The notes under the pieces were generated by a model. The model saw only the letters and a program-made list of their open reading frames with translations. It was not told where the DNA came from and made no database searches. The translations under genes and the position numbers were made by a program. This document shows, in pieces, positions 9,511 through 16,899 of a stretch of 38,937 nt of DNA. Each line of letters opens with the position of its first letter. The stretch's first letter is position 1. The stretch covers positions 38,787 to 77,723 of the forward strand of contig CAJTNW010000004.1 of the NCBI GenBank assembly GCA_910577795.1, read 5' to 3'. Source of the DNA: an uncultured Christensenella sp. GTDB taxonomy: Bacteria > Bacillota > Clostridia > Christensenellales > UBA3700.

Positions 9511-9540
9511 TTTTTGCAAAATTTAATCAAAACAGCAACA

Positions 9541-9576
9541 AAAATCGGCACTAATTGCAAAATTAATGCCGATTTT
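9541..9576. terminator. Bidirectional intrinsic terminator (Cys-rich protein gene / GH26 gene)
   Basis: A 10-bp outer stem (AAAATCGGCA with TGCCGATTTT), one mismatch, then a 5-bp inner stem (TAATT/AATTA) around GCAA. A/T-rich flanks serve both convergent genes. Confidence 0.85.
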
Positions 9577-9593
9577 ATTTATTCTAATAATAA

Positions 9594-10742
9594 TTATTTT
9601 TTCCAATTAAGGTTTCCCAAATAAATTGCTTTATCATTGTTATAAACTGCTTGCAACTCTTCTTTTGTGGTGTAACTACCAGCATATTCAGGCAGATAAT
9701 CCACTAAATTTTCACTGCTATTTTTATCTTTTACGCAAACAAACTCTCTGCACCAAGTAAGATAAAACAACCATTTAGTATTATTTTTCCACATAAGTTC
9801 AATATCTGGCACAAAATCTATTTCACTCATTGCTATCATTTTGTTTTTTGATATTGCATAAGTCTTTTTAAATCTTTTGGAATTTGCCCTATCTTTATTA
9901 TATTCCTTTCTTAAATCGTCGCCATAATAGTAAGGGTCGTCACCAAGCATATCACATTTATCGTCACCAACATACCAGTCACCGCCTTTTTGAGGGTTTG
10001 CAACCCATATCAAATTGTTTAGGTGGTGATAATTAGTCATTCTATCATACATAATATTCCATAGTTCTACATATTCCTTACCGCTATCAGCACCCCACCA
10101 AAACCAGCCACCACTAGCCTCGTGTAATGGTCTCCACAAAACAGGAATATCTAGTTGTGCAAGTATTTTCATTTGCTCTGAAATGCAGTCTATATTATCC
10201 ACCAAAGTTTTATAACCTGCAGAATTTTTATCAAATATTACATTTTTTAATCTAAAATTAGTTTTATCAGTATAAAAATGTGATGTATCACCCGCTACAA
10301 TAGGTGAATTCCAATGCCAAGTCAAAAGCACAATACCGCCACGTTTATCAACTTCAATTGCCTGCTCTATGCTATAATTTTCGTCTGGACTATACAAGGC
10401 TTTTTCCAAATCTAAACCTACCATAGCAGGATATTTGCCAGTTACTTTATAAACTGCTTGCAATTCGTTTGACTTATAAACTGACATTTCGCCATTTTCG
10501 TCCTTAAACTTATCTTGACTATACCCAGCATACTCGTTTACAAACTGCCCTGTTAAAAACTTTTTACCATAGTTATCTAACAAAAAATTATATAATTTTA
10601 TGGCATTTTCGCTTGCGTTTGGGTTGATTAACTTTTTATCTACATTATCATAATGCTTTTTTGGTATGCAACCTGCTAGGCTAACAGCAAATAGTGTTAA
10701 CAAAAGTATACTTATAATTATTGTAACTAATCTTTTTTTCAT
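9594..10742 (-). CDS. GH26 endo-beta-mannanase-like lipoprotein
   Basis: Probable cell-surface mannan-cutting enzyme. The N-terminus is a lipoprotein signal peptide with lipobox LAGC, so it should be anchored to the outer face of the membrane. The single catalytic domain shows GH26 motifs: LTGQF near the N-terminus, WHWNSP, RPLHEASGGWFWWG with acid/base E208, LIWVANPQ, and AMSEIDF with nucleophile E307. Length 382 aa fits a catalytic domain without binding modules. No clear ribosome binding site is visible before the ATG. It starts only 33 bases after cysS on the same strand without a terminator between them, so it may be carried by the T-box-controlled cysE-cysS transcript or have its own unrecognised promoter. 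Exact substrate is inference. Confidence 0.87.
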   Translation of the reverse strand: MKKRLVTIIISILLLTLFAVSLAGCIPKKHYDNVDKKLINPNASENAIKLYNFLLDNYGKKFLTGQFVNEYAGYSQDKFKDENGEMSVYKSNELQAVYKVTGKYPAMVGLDLEKALYSPDENYSIEQAIEVDKRGGIVLLTWHWNSPIVAGDTSHFYTDKTNFRLKNVIFDKNSAGYKTLVDNIDCISEQMKILAQLDIPVLWRPLHEASGGWFWWGADSGKEYVELWNIMYDRMTNYHHLNNLIWVANPQKGGDWYVGDDKCDMLGDDPYYYGDDLRKEYNKDRANSKRFKKTYAISKNKMIAMSEIDFVPDIELMWKNNTKWLFYLTWCREFVCVKDKNSSENLVDYLPEYAGSYTTKEELQAVYNNDKAIYLGNLNWKK

Positions 10743-10775
10743 GATTTTAATATAATCCCGATTTTTGATAGTTTT

Positions 10776-12167
10776 TTAGATTTTCTTAAGTTCGTATCCG
10801 TCTTTGCTATCTAGTACATTATAGCCAAGTTCAGTTATTTTTCCTCTCAACTCATCTGCTTTAGCCCAATTTTTGTTTGCTTTAGCCTCTTTTCTTTTCT
10901 CTGCAAGATTAACTACTTCTTCAGGAATATCAGACACCAAACTATTTAAATAATCTTCTACTTTATCAAGTGACAAGCCTAAAACTTTATCCATTTCCAA
11001 TGCTAATTGATAAACTTGAGAAGTAAGTGGTAATTTTGTCATTTTCCACAACACACCCAAAGCCATAGGAATATTAATATCGTCATTTATTGCATCGTCA
11101 AACTCTTTTTTAAAGCCGTTTAAAGTATCGTCGTCAACTAAAGCCAAGCCATAACTATGACTTCTTAAAATTGCACATAATCTTTCATAAGAAACTTTTG
11201 CAGAATCCATACCCTCAAAAGTAAAGTTCAATTTTTTTCTGTAATGAGCATTCAAACAAAAGTAACGGAATACCATAGGGCTATATCCCATTTCCTCCAA
11301 ACTTGCAATTGTATAAGTATTGCCTAAACTTTTGCTCATTTTGCCATTGTTTACAAGCATAAACTCACCATGCATCCAATAGTCAACAGACTTTTTGCCA
11401 GTAAGTGCTTCGTTTTGTGCTATTTCATTTTCGTGATGCACTGGTATATGGTCTACACCACCAGTGTGAATATCAAAAACCTCTCCTAAATACTTTTGGC
11501 TCATTGCAGAACACTCAATATGCCAACCAGGATATCCCATTCCCCAAGGGCTAGGCCATTGTTGAATATGGTTAGGGTCTGCTTTTTTCCAAACAGCAAA
11601 GTCTTGAGGGTTACGTTTTTCAGAGTTAACCTCTACCCTTGCACCTGCAATTTGCTCGTCCAAATTAAGTCTTGATAACTCTCCATATTTAGGAAATTTG
11701 CTAATATCAAAATAAACACCGTCACTTGTTTCATAAGCAAAGCCACTATCCACAAGTCTTTGCACATATTTAATCATATCGTCTATATGCTCAGTTGCTT
11801 TTGCAATAATTTCAGGCAAACTTATATTAAGTTTTGCTAAATCGGTCATAAAGATATTAGTATAAAAATCGGCTATTTCCTTAGGTGTTTTGCCTGTTTC
11901 TTTTGCACGTTTATCCATTTTATCTTCGCCTTCGTCGCCGTCGCTAGTCAAATGTCCAACGTCTGTTATATTCATAACACCTTTTAATTTATAACCATCA
12001 TAAAGCAACACACGTCTTAATAAGTCCATAAAAACATAAGTCCTTAAATTGCCTATATGCGCATAGTTATAAACTGTAGGGCCACAAGAATACATAGTGA
12101 TTTCGCCCTCATGTAACTCCTTGAAATCTTCTTTTTTTCTGCTTAAAGTGTTGTATACTTTTAACAT
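10776..12167 (-). CDS. cysS: Cysteinyl-tRNA synthetase
   Basis: Charges tRNA-Cys with cysteine in the cytoplasm. The class I signature appears as YAHIGN (35-40, HIGH-type) and KMSKS (276-280). Zinc ligands are recognisable as C28 in SCGPTVYN, the Cys of WHIECSAMS, and the His and Glu of PVHHENEIAQNEA. Length 463 aa is normal. AGAGGTG lies 6 bases before the ATG. It follows cysE after 57 bases with no terminator, the usual Bacillota order, and both lie under the T-box leader. Confidence 0.97.
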   Translation of the reverse strand: MLKVYNTLSRKKEDFKELHEGEITMYSCGPTVYNYAHIGNLRTYVFMDLLRRVLLYDGYKLKGVMNITDVGHLTSDGDEGEDKMDKRAKETGKTPKEIADFYTNIFMTDLAKLNISLPEIIAKATEHIDDMIKYVQRLVDSGFAYETSDGVYFDISKFPKYGELSRLNLDEQIAGARVEVNSEKRNPQDFAVWKKADPNHIQQWPSPWGMGYPGWHIECSAMSQKYLGEVFDIHTGGVDHIPVHHENEIAQNEALTGKKSVDYWMHGEFMLVNNGKMSKSLGNTYTIASLEEMGYSPMVFRYFCLNAHYRKKLNFTFEGMDSAKVSYERLCAILRSHSYGLALVDDDTLNGFKKEFDDAINDDINIPMALGVLWKMTKLPLTSQVYQLALEMDKVLGLSLDKVEDYLNSLVSDIPEEVVNLAEKRKEAKANKNWAKADELRGKITELGYNVLDSKDGYELKKI

Positions 12168-12224
12168 CTCTACACCTCTTTTTTCAATTAATATTTATTT
12201 GCGTTTAATAATTAAATTACTTGA

Positions 12225-12944
12225 TTAATTATCTTTTTTTTCCTTACTTTGTTGACGTTTTTCTACTAACATTTGCAAGTATGCTTCGTCCTCAATAACA
12301 TCTGTATTGCATATAGAATATTTGCAAGCCTCAATACCCAATTTTTCCTCAAGGACTGCAAGTCTTTTGCAAACTCTTGCAAACTCTTGCAAAACTGGGT
12401 CTGGTACATTTTGATTAAGGTCAATTTTTGTATCATGTCTTTTAACAATTCTACCCGGAACACCAACAACTGTACTATGAGATGGCACGTCTTTTAATAC
12501 AACAGAGCCAGCACCAATTTTACTATACTCACCAATAGTGATAGGTCCAAGCACTTTTGCACCACTGCTTATCATGCAATTATTGCCAATAGTAGGGTGT
12601 CTTTTACCAATATCTTTGCCTGTACCGCCAAGAGTTACACCTTGATAAATAGTAACATTATCACCTATCTCGCAAGTTTCACCAATTACCACACCTACAC
12701 CATGGTCAATAAACACACCTTGCCCAATTTTTGCAGCAGGGTGAATATCTACACCAGTTTTTCGTCTTGTTTTTGCAGAGATTAATTCCGCTATACCTTT
12801 TAATTTATGCCTATAAAACCAATTAGCGCGTCTATGTCTGCGAATTGCTTTAAAACCGCCATAAGTTAAAAACACTATTAACTTGCTAGTTGCAGCGGGG
12901 TCTCTATCCATAACCGCTTGCAAATCTGATTTAAATTGTTTCAT
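12225..12944 (-). CDS. cysE: Serine O-acetyltransferase
   Basis: Makes O-acetylserine from serine and acetyl-CoA, the first step of cysteine synthesis. A short helical N-terminal part is followed by a left-handed beta-helix of hexapeptide repeats, with GVDIHPAAKIG, FIDHGVGVVIGE and GVTLGGTGKD, all characteristic of CysE; a C-terminal helix follows. At 239 aa it is of the short EpsC/CysE type found in Gram-positives. The ATG at 12944 is chosen because GAGG lies 5 bases upstream; an in-frame ATG at 12983 lacks a site. First gene of the T-box operon with cysS. Confidence 0.95.
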   Translation of the reverse strand: MKQFKSDLQAVMDRDPAATSKLIVFLTYGGFKAIRRHRRANWFYRHKLKGIAELISAKTRRKTGVDIHPAAKIGQGVFIDHGVGVVIGETCEIGDNVTIYQGVTLGGTGKDIGKRHPTIGNNCMISSGAKVLGPITIGEYSKIGAGSVVLKDVPSHSTVVGVPGRIVKRHDTKIDLNQNVPDPVLQEFARVCKRLAVLEEKLGIEACKYSICNTDVIEDEAYLQMLVEKRQQSKEKKDN

Positions 12945-13031
12945 ATATACCTCAATATTTTTATTTGATAAATCCAATAACAAACTTATTAAACCTTAAT
13001 TTTAATAAAATTAAATAGATTATACTTAAAC

Positions 13032-13068
13032 AAAAAAACACGGCATAACATAAAGACGCTATACCGTG
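13032..13068 (-). terminator. T-box-controlled terminator
   Basis: Minus-strand stem CACGGTATA/TATGCCGTG (one G-U pair) followed by seven T. It shares its 5' arm with the antiterminator. Confidence 0.88.
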
Positions 13069-13275
13069 ATTCCACTTTAATTTAACAACAAAAGTTGCCC
13101 TTGTATGCAGATAACGATGCCCCGAGCGACATTTCCTTCGCTGACTAATGCCAATGCACTTCACTGTTTAAACACGTTAGTAGACTTCCAGCCGCTGGTC
13201 CACATTCTCTGTAACTGCTCAAAAAGTTACTCTTTTGACACCTTTGTGACTAACACAAACGTCATATAAACTTGT
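13032..13275 (-). ncRNA. T-box riboswitch (tRNA-Cys specific) of cysE-cysS
   Basis: The minus-strand leader shows T-box features. Stem I has GTAAC/GTTAC arms, an AGAGA motif and the CCAGCGGCTGG distal element. A specifier loop reads GAAGTGCATT with codon TGC (13158-13156, Cys) followed by A. The T-box bulge reads GTGGAATCACGG; its TGGA (13074-13071) matches the TCCA end of tRNA-Cys, whose discriminator base is U. The T-box strand overlaps the 5' arm of the terminator at 13039-13068, as the switching mechanism requires. The T-box consensus is slightly divergent (AATCAC for ACCGCG). Uncharged tRNA-Cys should therefore turn on cysE and cysS. Confidence 0.88.
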
Positions 13276-13281
13276 AATTGA

Positions 13282-13311
13282 ATTATATCATATATACAAT
13301 ATGAATGTCAA
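13282..13311 (-). promoter_or_regulatory. Promoter of the T-box cysE-cysS operon
   Basis: Minus strand TTGACA (13311-13306), 18-base spacer, TATAAT (13287-13282): both consensus hexamers. Start of transcription is expected near 13275. Confidence 0.88.
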
Positions 13312-13364
13312 TAATTTTGTGTGACTTATGAATTTGCTAAAAAACTTACTATTTATACCTAAAC

Positions 13365-16300
13365 TTAAGGCAAATTTGTTTCAAATTCATTACTAACATT
13401 GTAATATTTGCCACCAACTGCATATATTGCAACTTTATCGCAACCTGCAATATCCTCTTTAGAGATAACTAACTTTGTTACACCAGTACTAATACTAATC
13501 TTAATATTTTCATCAGTACTGCTTGTAAATGTTAGTTTATATCTTTCAGCATTATCAACTTTCTTCCAACTTATAATATAATTGTCACCATCTTCTTCAA
13601 TTGTAAGTTGAGGAAGTGCTAAGTCTCCCATAATTGCTGGGAATTTAGCATAAGCCTTATCGCTTGAATTTATACCTTCTACACTACTTTTTGCTACAAT
13701 AATAATAGAGTGATTACCCGGAACAGCAAGCAATGCTGCAAATTTTTGGTCACCGCTTAAGTTGTAAGCAATTTCTTCACCTGCTTTTTTGTCATTGTTA
13801 GTTATTGTCAAAACAATTCCATCAAAAACAATTTCATAACTTTCAGCAAAATGAACGGCATTAAATGTTAAAATAAATTCATTCTTTTCGTTTTTGCTAA
13901 CTTTAGGACTACCAACCTTATCCAAAGTAATATAGTGAGTATGTTGAGTGTAATATGGGTCACTATCTCTAATAAACTCAGGCTCGTTAGACTGTAAAAC
14001 TATTTTAATTGAGTGATTACCCACTTGATTTAACTTATCACCCAAGTTATACACATAACCATTATCTGTAGAGATATTATCCTTTTCTATATCAAATACA
14101 ATAGGTTTTTCTGCATTATCAATAGTAACTAAAACTTTTTTTGCTGCTTTATCAACTGAAGATAACTCAAGTGTTGCAATGTTACCATCTCTAGTAATAA
14201 CAGCAAATTGTGGAGTTTCTAACCAGTCAATATAATTTTCGTTTTTAACATTTACAATTTCTGAATCTTTATTAAGCAAACTTTCTTTGCTAACCCATAC
14301 AGTATCTGTATTTTCTATTTTAGCAAAAGCACCATTTTCGCTTACATAAACTAATTTACCGCCAGTAATTGTGCCAAGTTCCTTATTATTCTCATCAAAA
14401 TTATTATAAGTTGCACCTAAAAGTCTAAGTTCAGAAAACTCGTCCAAATTACAATTACCAACATTACTAATAGCACGTACTTTTGTGTTTTGCAATTCTA
14501 AATTTATTCTTGCTTCCTTATTTAAAACTATATCAGAATTTATAGCATTTAAAGTAGTTATTTGCTCACCAAACTCCAAACTATCAAAAGTAACTTTACT
14601 GCTTTTTACATTAAAGGCTTTGTTAGTATGAAGTCCACCATTTACAACACCTTGTGCTACACTATTAATTTCAAATTCATCTGTAGTAACATTTGTTAAA
14701 ATGGAAACTTTAGCAGCATTTTTTACAACAACTTTTTTGGCTTGAATTTTGCCACCAATATCATAAGTTTTGCCATTTTTAACACCAAGAGTCATCTCGT
14801 CACCTTTAGGACTTTCTAGTGTTAATGTACCATTTACAATCAAAGTTTTTTTGTTTAAGTCAACATTTAAACCTAATGTCAAATCCCCTTCAACAGTAAC
14901 ATCTTTTTGCAAATAATAAAGTTCTTTTTTATCTTTTACTGGTTTACTAAAGTCTTCGGCACTGCTTATTAAAACCTTTGGTGCGTTAATAACAAGTATA
15001 GGTGTTAGCACAGATACCAGTATTAAAACTGCAAGCACTGCAACTGAAATTAATATTGTAATTAATTTTTTATTTTTAGAAGACTTACCAACTTTATTCT
15101 TTGACTTATTATTATCCTTAGTCTTGCTATTTTCTTCCCCATTATCCTCTTTACTTTCCTCATTAGGGTCGATTTTTGCAGGATTTTCCTCATCATTTTG
15201 GCTATCATCAACAAAAATATCGTCACCAACAATTACTTTTTGTTCATCTAGCCCGTCTTGATAGTCATTGTTTTCATTATCGGCTACTTCTTCCTCATTG
15301 TCACTAGTAACTTCTTCATTATCCGTTACAACATCGTCCTCATTATTATCATAGGAATCAGCAATAGCCAAATCTTCATTTTCTATTTCTTTACTCATAA
15401 CATCTTCCTTTTGCAAAAACAACTCAACCAATTCGTCACCAGAATTAAGCATAAGTCCAGTTTTAGCACATTCATTTTCAGTATATGCAAAAACTCCCTC
15501 TTTAATACTTGTGCTGTCATAAATAATAAAAGGAATAGGCTCGCTACTATGAGTTTTAGTAACAAGCGGAGTTGGATGGTCAGGACATACTAAAATACGT
15601 ATATCTTCTCCTTCTAGTTCATTTAAAATATACCCAACAACCTTTTCGTCAATTAATTCAATAGACTTAACTTTGCCTTTGCTATCCCCTTGATGTCCAC
15701 ACTCATCAGGTGCTTCCATATGAAGATAAACATAGTCATATCCATCACGTATTGCCTTAACACAAGCCTCTGCTTTACCACTAAAGTTAGTGTTTACTGT
15801 ACCAGTAACTCCCTCAACTTCAATAATATCCATACCGCCTGCAATTCCAATACCTTTTAACAAGTCAACAGCAGAAATAACAGCGCCTTTTAAACCACGC
15901 AATTCCTCAAAGTTAGGAAGTGCTGGTCTGCTGCCTTCGCCCCAAAGCCAAATGCTGTTTGCAGGATTTTTACCTTCTTCAATACGTTTTAAATTAATAG
16001 GGTGATTTTTTAATATATCATAGGACGCAACCATTAACTCTAGCATTTGTTCGCCATATAAACCCTTTGGCAAATAGTCACCAATAACTTTGCCACTAAT
16101 ATCATGAGGTGGAGTGTATTCTGTACCACATTCCCCATTATGCTTTATCAAACAATGTCTATAACTTACACCATTATAAAATGAAAACTCTTCATTACCA
16201 AGTGCTTCTTGCACCGCTTTAATAAGTTCTGCTGCCTCTTCTGTTGAAATTTCACCCGCACTATAGTCAACCATACTTTTATCAGCATAGTTTTCCTCTT

Positions 16301-16607
16301 CAGATAAAGTTACCAAATTGCATCTAACTGCCAAATCATCATCTGCCATATTAACACCAATGCTTAGTGCTTCAAGCGGAGACCTACCACTATAATATTT
16401 TAATGGAGAATAACCCATTACAGATAGATTTGCAACATCACTACCCGGTTTAATACCATCTGGCACAGTTTTGCACATACCACAAATACTTTTTTGTGCT
16501 AAACTATCAATATTAGGTTTATACGCAACTTCAAGTGGAGTCATTCCACCAAGGTTACTTGATGGCAAATCTGCCATTCCGTCCCCTAAAATAACAATAT
16601 ATTTCAT
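13365..16607 (-). CDS. Phosphoglycerate mutase (ApgM type) fused in frame to a membrane-anchored beta-rich surface protein
   Basis: One uninterrupted frame of 1080 aa. Residues 1-403 form a complete cofactor-independent phosphoglycerate mutase of the archaeal ApgM type (3-phosphoglycerate to 2-phosphoglycerate): ILGDGMAD, PGSDVANLSVMGY, YSGRSPLEA, DEKVVGY and CPDHPTP with the expected metal ligands; the family is about 400 aa long. Residues 404-514 are a very acidic D/E/N linker turning Lys-rich. Residues ~515-540 are one membrane helix. Residues ~550-760 look like a parallel beta-helix, and ~780-1080 hold about three Fn3-like repeats (LPQLTIEEDG, WKKVDNAERYKLTF). The start has GGTAGGT upstream. 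At residue 404 an ATG (15398) has its own AAGGAAG site, so the second part may be made separately. Either a true fusion or a lost stop codon. Confidence 0.85.
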   Translation of the reverse strand: MKYIVILGDGMADLPSSNLGGMTPLEVAYKPNIDSLAQKSICGMCKTVPDGIKPGSDVANLSVMGYSPLKYYSGRSPLEALSIGVNMADDDLAVRCNLVTLSEEENYADKSMVDYSAGEISTEEAAELIKAVQEALGNEEFSFYNGVSYRHCLIKHNGECGTEYTPPHDISGKVIGDYLPKGLYGEQMLELMVASYDILKNHPINLKRIEEGKNPANSIWLWGEGSRPALPNFEELRGLKGAVISAVDLLKGIGIAGGMDIIEVEGVTGTVNTNFSGKAEACVKAIRDGYDYVYLHMEAPDECGHQGDSKGKVKSIELIDEKVVGYILNELEGEDIRILVCPDHPTPLVTKTHSSEPIPFIIYDSTSIKEGVFAYTENECAKTGLMLNSGDELVELFLQKEDVMSKEIENEDLAIADSYDNNEDDVVTDNEEVTSDNEEEVADNENNDYQDGLDEQKVIVGDDIFVDDSQNDEENPAKIDPNEESKEDNGEENSKTKDNNKSKNKVGKSSKNKKLITILISVAVLAVLILVSVLTPILVINAPKVLISSAEDFSKPVKDKKELYYLQKDVTVEGDLTLGLNVDLNKKTLIVNGTLTLESPKGDEMTLGVKNGKTYDIGGKIQAKKVVVKNAAKVSILTNVTTDEFEINSVAQGVVNGGLHTNKAFNVKSSKVTFDSLEFGEQITTLNAINSDIVLNKEARINLELQNTKVRAISNVGNCNLDEFSELRLLGATYNNFDENNKELGTITGGKLVYVSENGAFAKIENTDTVWVSKESLLNKDSEIVNVKNENYIDWLETPQFAVITRDGNIATLELSSVDKAAKKVLVTIDNAEKPIVFDIEKDNISTDNGYVYNLGDKLNQVGNHSIKIVLQSNEPEFIRDSDPYYTQHTHYITLDKVGSPKVSKNEKNEFILTFNAVHFAESYEIVFDGIVLTITNNDKKAGEEIAYNLSGDQKFAALLAVPGNHSIIIVAKSSVEGINSSDKAYAKFPAIMGDLALPQLTIEEDGDNYIISWKKVDNAERYKLTFTSSTDENIKISISTGVTKLVISKEDIAGCDKVAIYAVGGKYYNVSNEFETNLP
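15398..15411 (-). promoter_or_regulatory. Internal ribosome binding site and start inside the ApgM fusion
   Basis: On the minus strand AAGGAAG, five bases, then ATG (15398-15396), exactly where ApgM homology ends. It would start a 677-aa protein (MSKEIENEDLA...) holding the acidic linker, membrane helix and surface domains. Confidence 0.6.
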
Positions 16608-16719
16608 ATCTACCTACCTTTTGACTTTTTACTTTCAAAGTAAGATTTTATTATAAAATAAATAATAGCATTGGATAAATACCCTTTCTATTAAATATTT
16701 TATTTATTTATACATTTTA

Positions 16720-16748
16720 ATTATACACGCAAAAATAAATTAAGTCAA
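16720..16748 (-). promoter_or_regulatory. Promoter of the phosphoglycerate mutase fusion gene
   Basis: Minus strand TTGACT (16748-16743), 17-base spacer, TATAAT (16725-16720). It gives a leader of roughly 105 bases in which I see no riboswitch. Confidence 0.85.
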
Positions 16749-16843
16749 GAAAAAATAAATATTGCATTTTTGCTATAGTATAATATATTAATATAGTTTC
16801 ATTATACAATTTTATATATTAATTATTTCAATAAATATAAAAC

Positions 16844-16870
16844 AAAACCTCCCGATTTGCGAGAGGTTTT
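16844..16870 (-). terminator. Intrinsic terminator after the 1204-aa surface protein gene
   Basis: Stem AAAACCTCTCG/CGGGAGGTTTT on the minus strand (11 bp with one U-G pair), 5-base loop, then T-rich sequence. It isolates the surface protein gene from the next gene. Confidence 0.88.
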
Positions 16871-16899
16871 TGCTTAACATTACTTTTTAATTATTAGAA

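Noticed and set aside
12360..12395. Tandem repeat of GCAAACTCTT in cysE
   Set aside because: Just over two units within conserved coding sequence (EFARVCKRL); chance codon repetition, not CRISPR.
12961..13164. 67-aa minus-strand open frame before cysE
   Set aside because: It lies inside the T-box leader and spans the terminator hairpin; the RNA explains the region better.
15258..15593. 111-aa plus-strand open frame opposite the acidic linker
   Set aside because: Antisense shadow of the D/E/N-rich linker; the I/F/S-rich product and lack of a ribosome binding site give no support.
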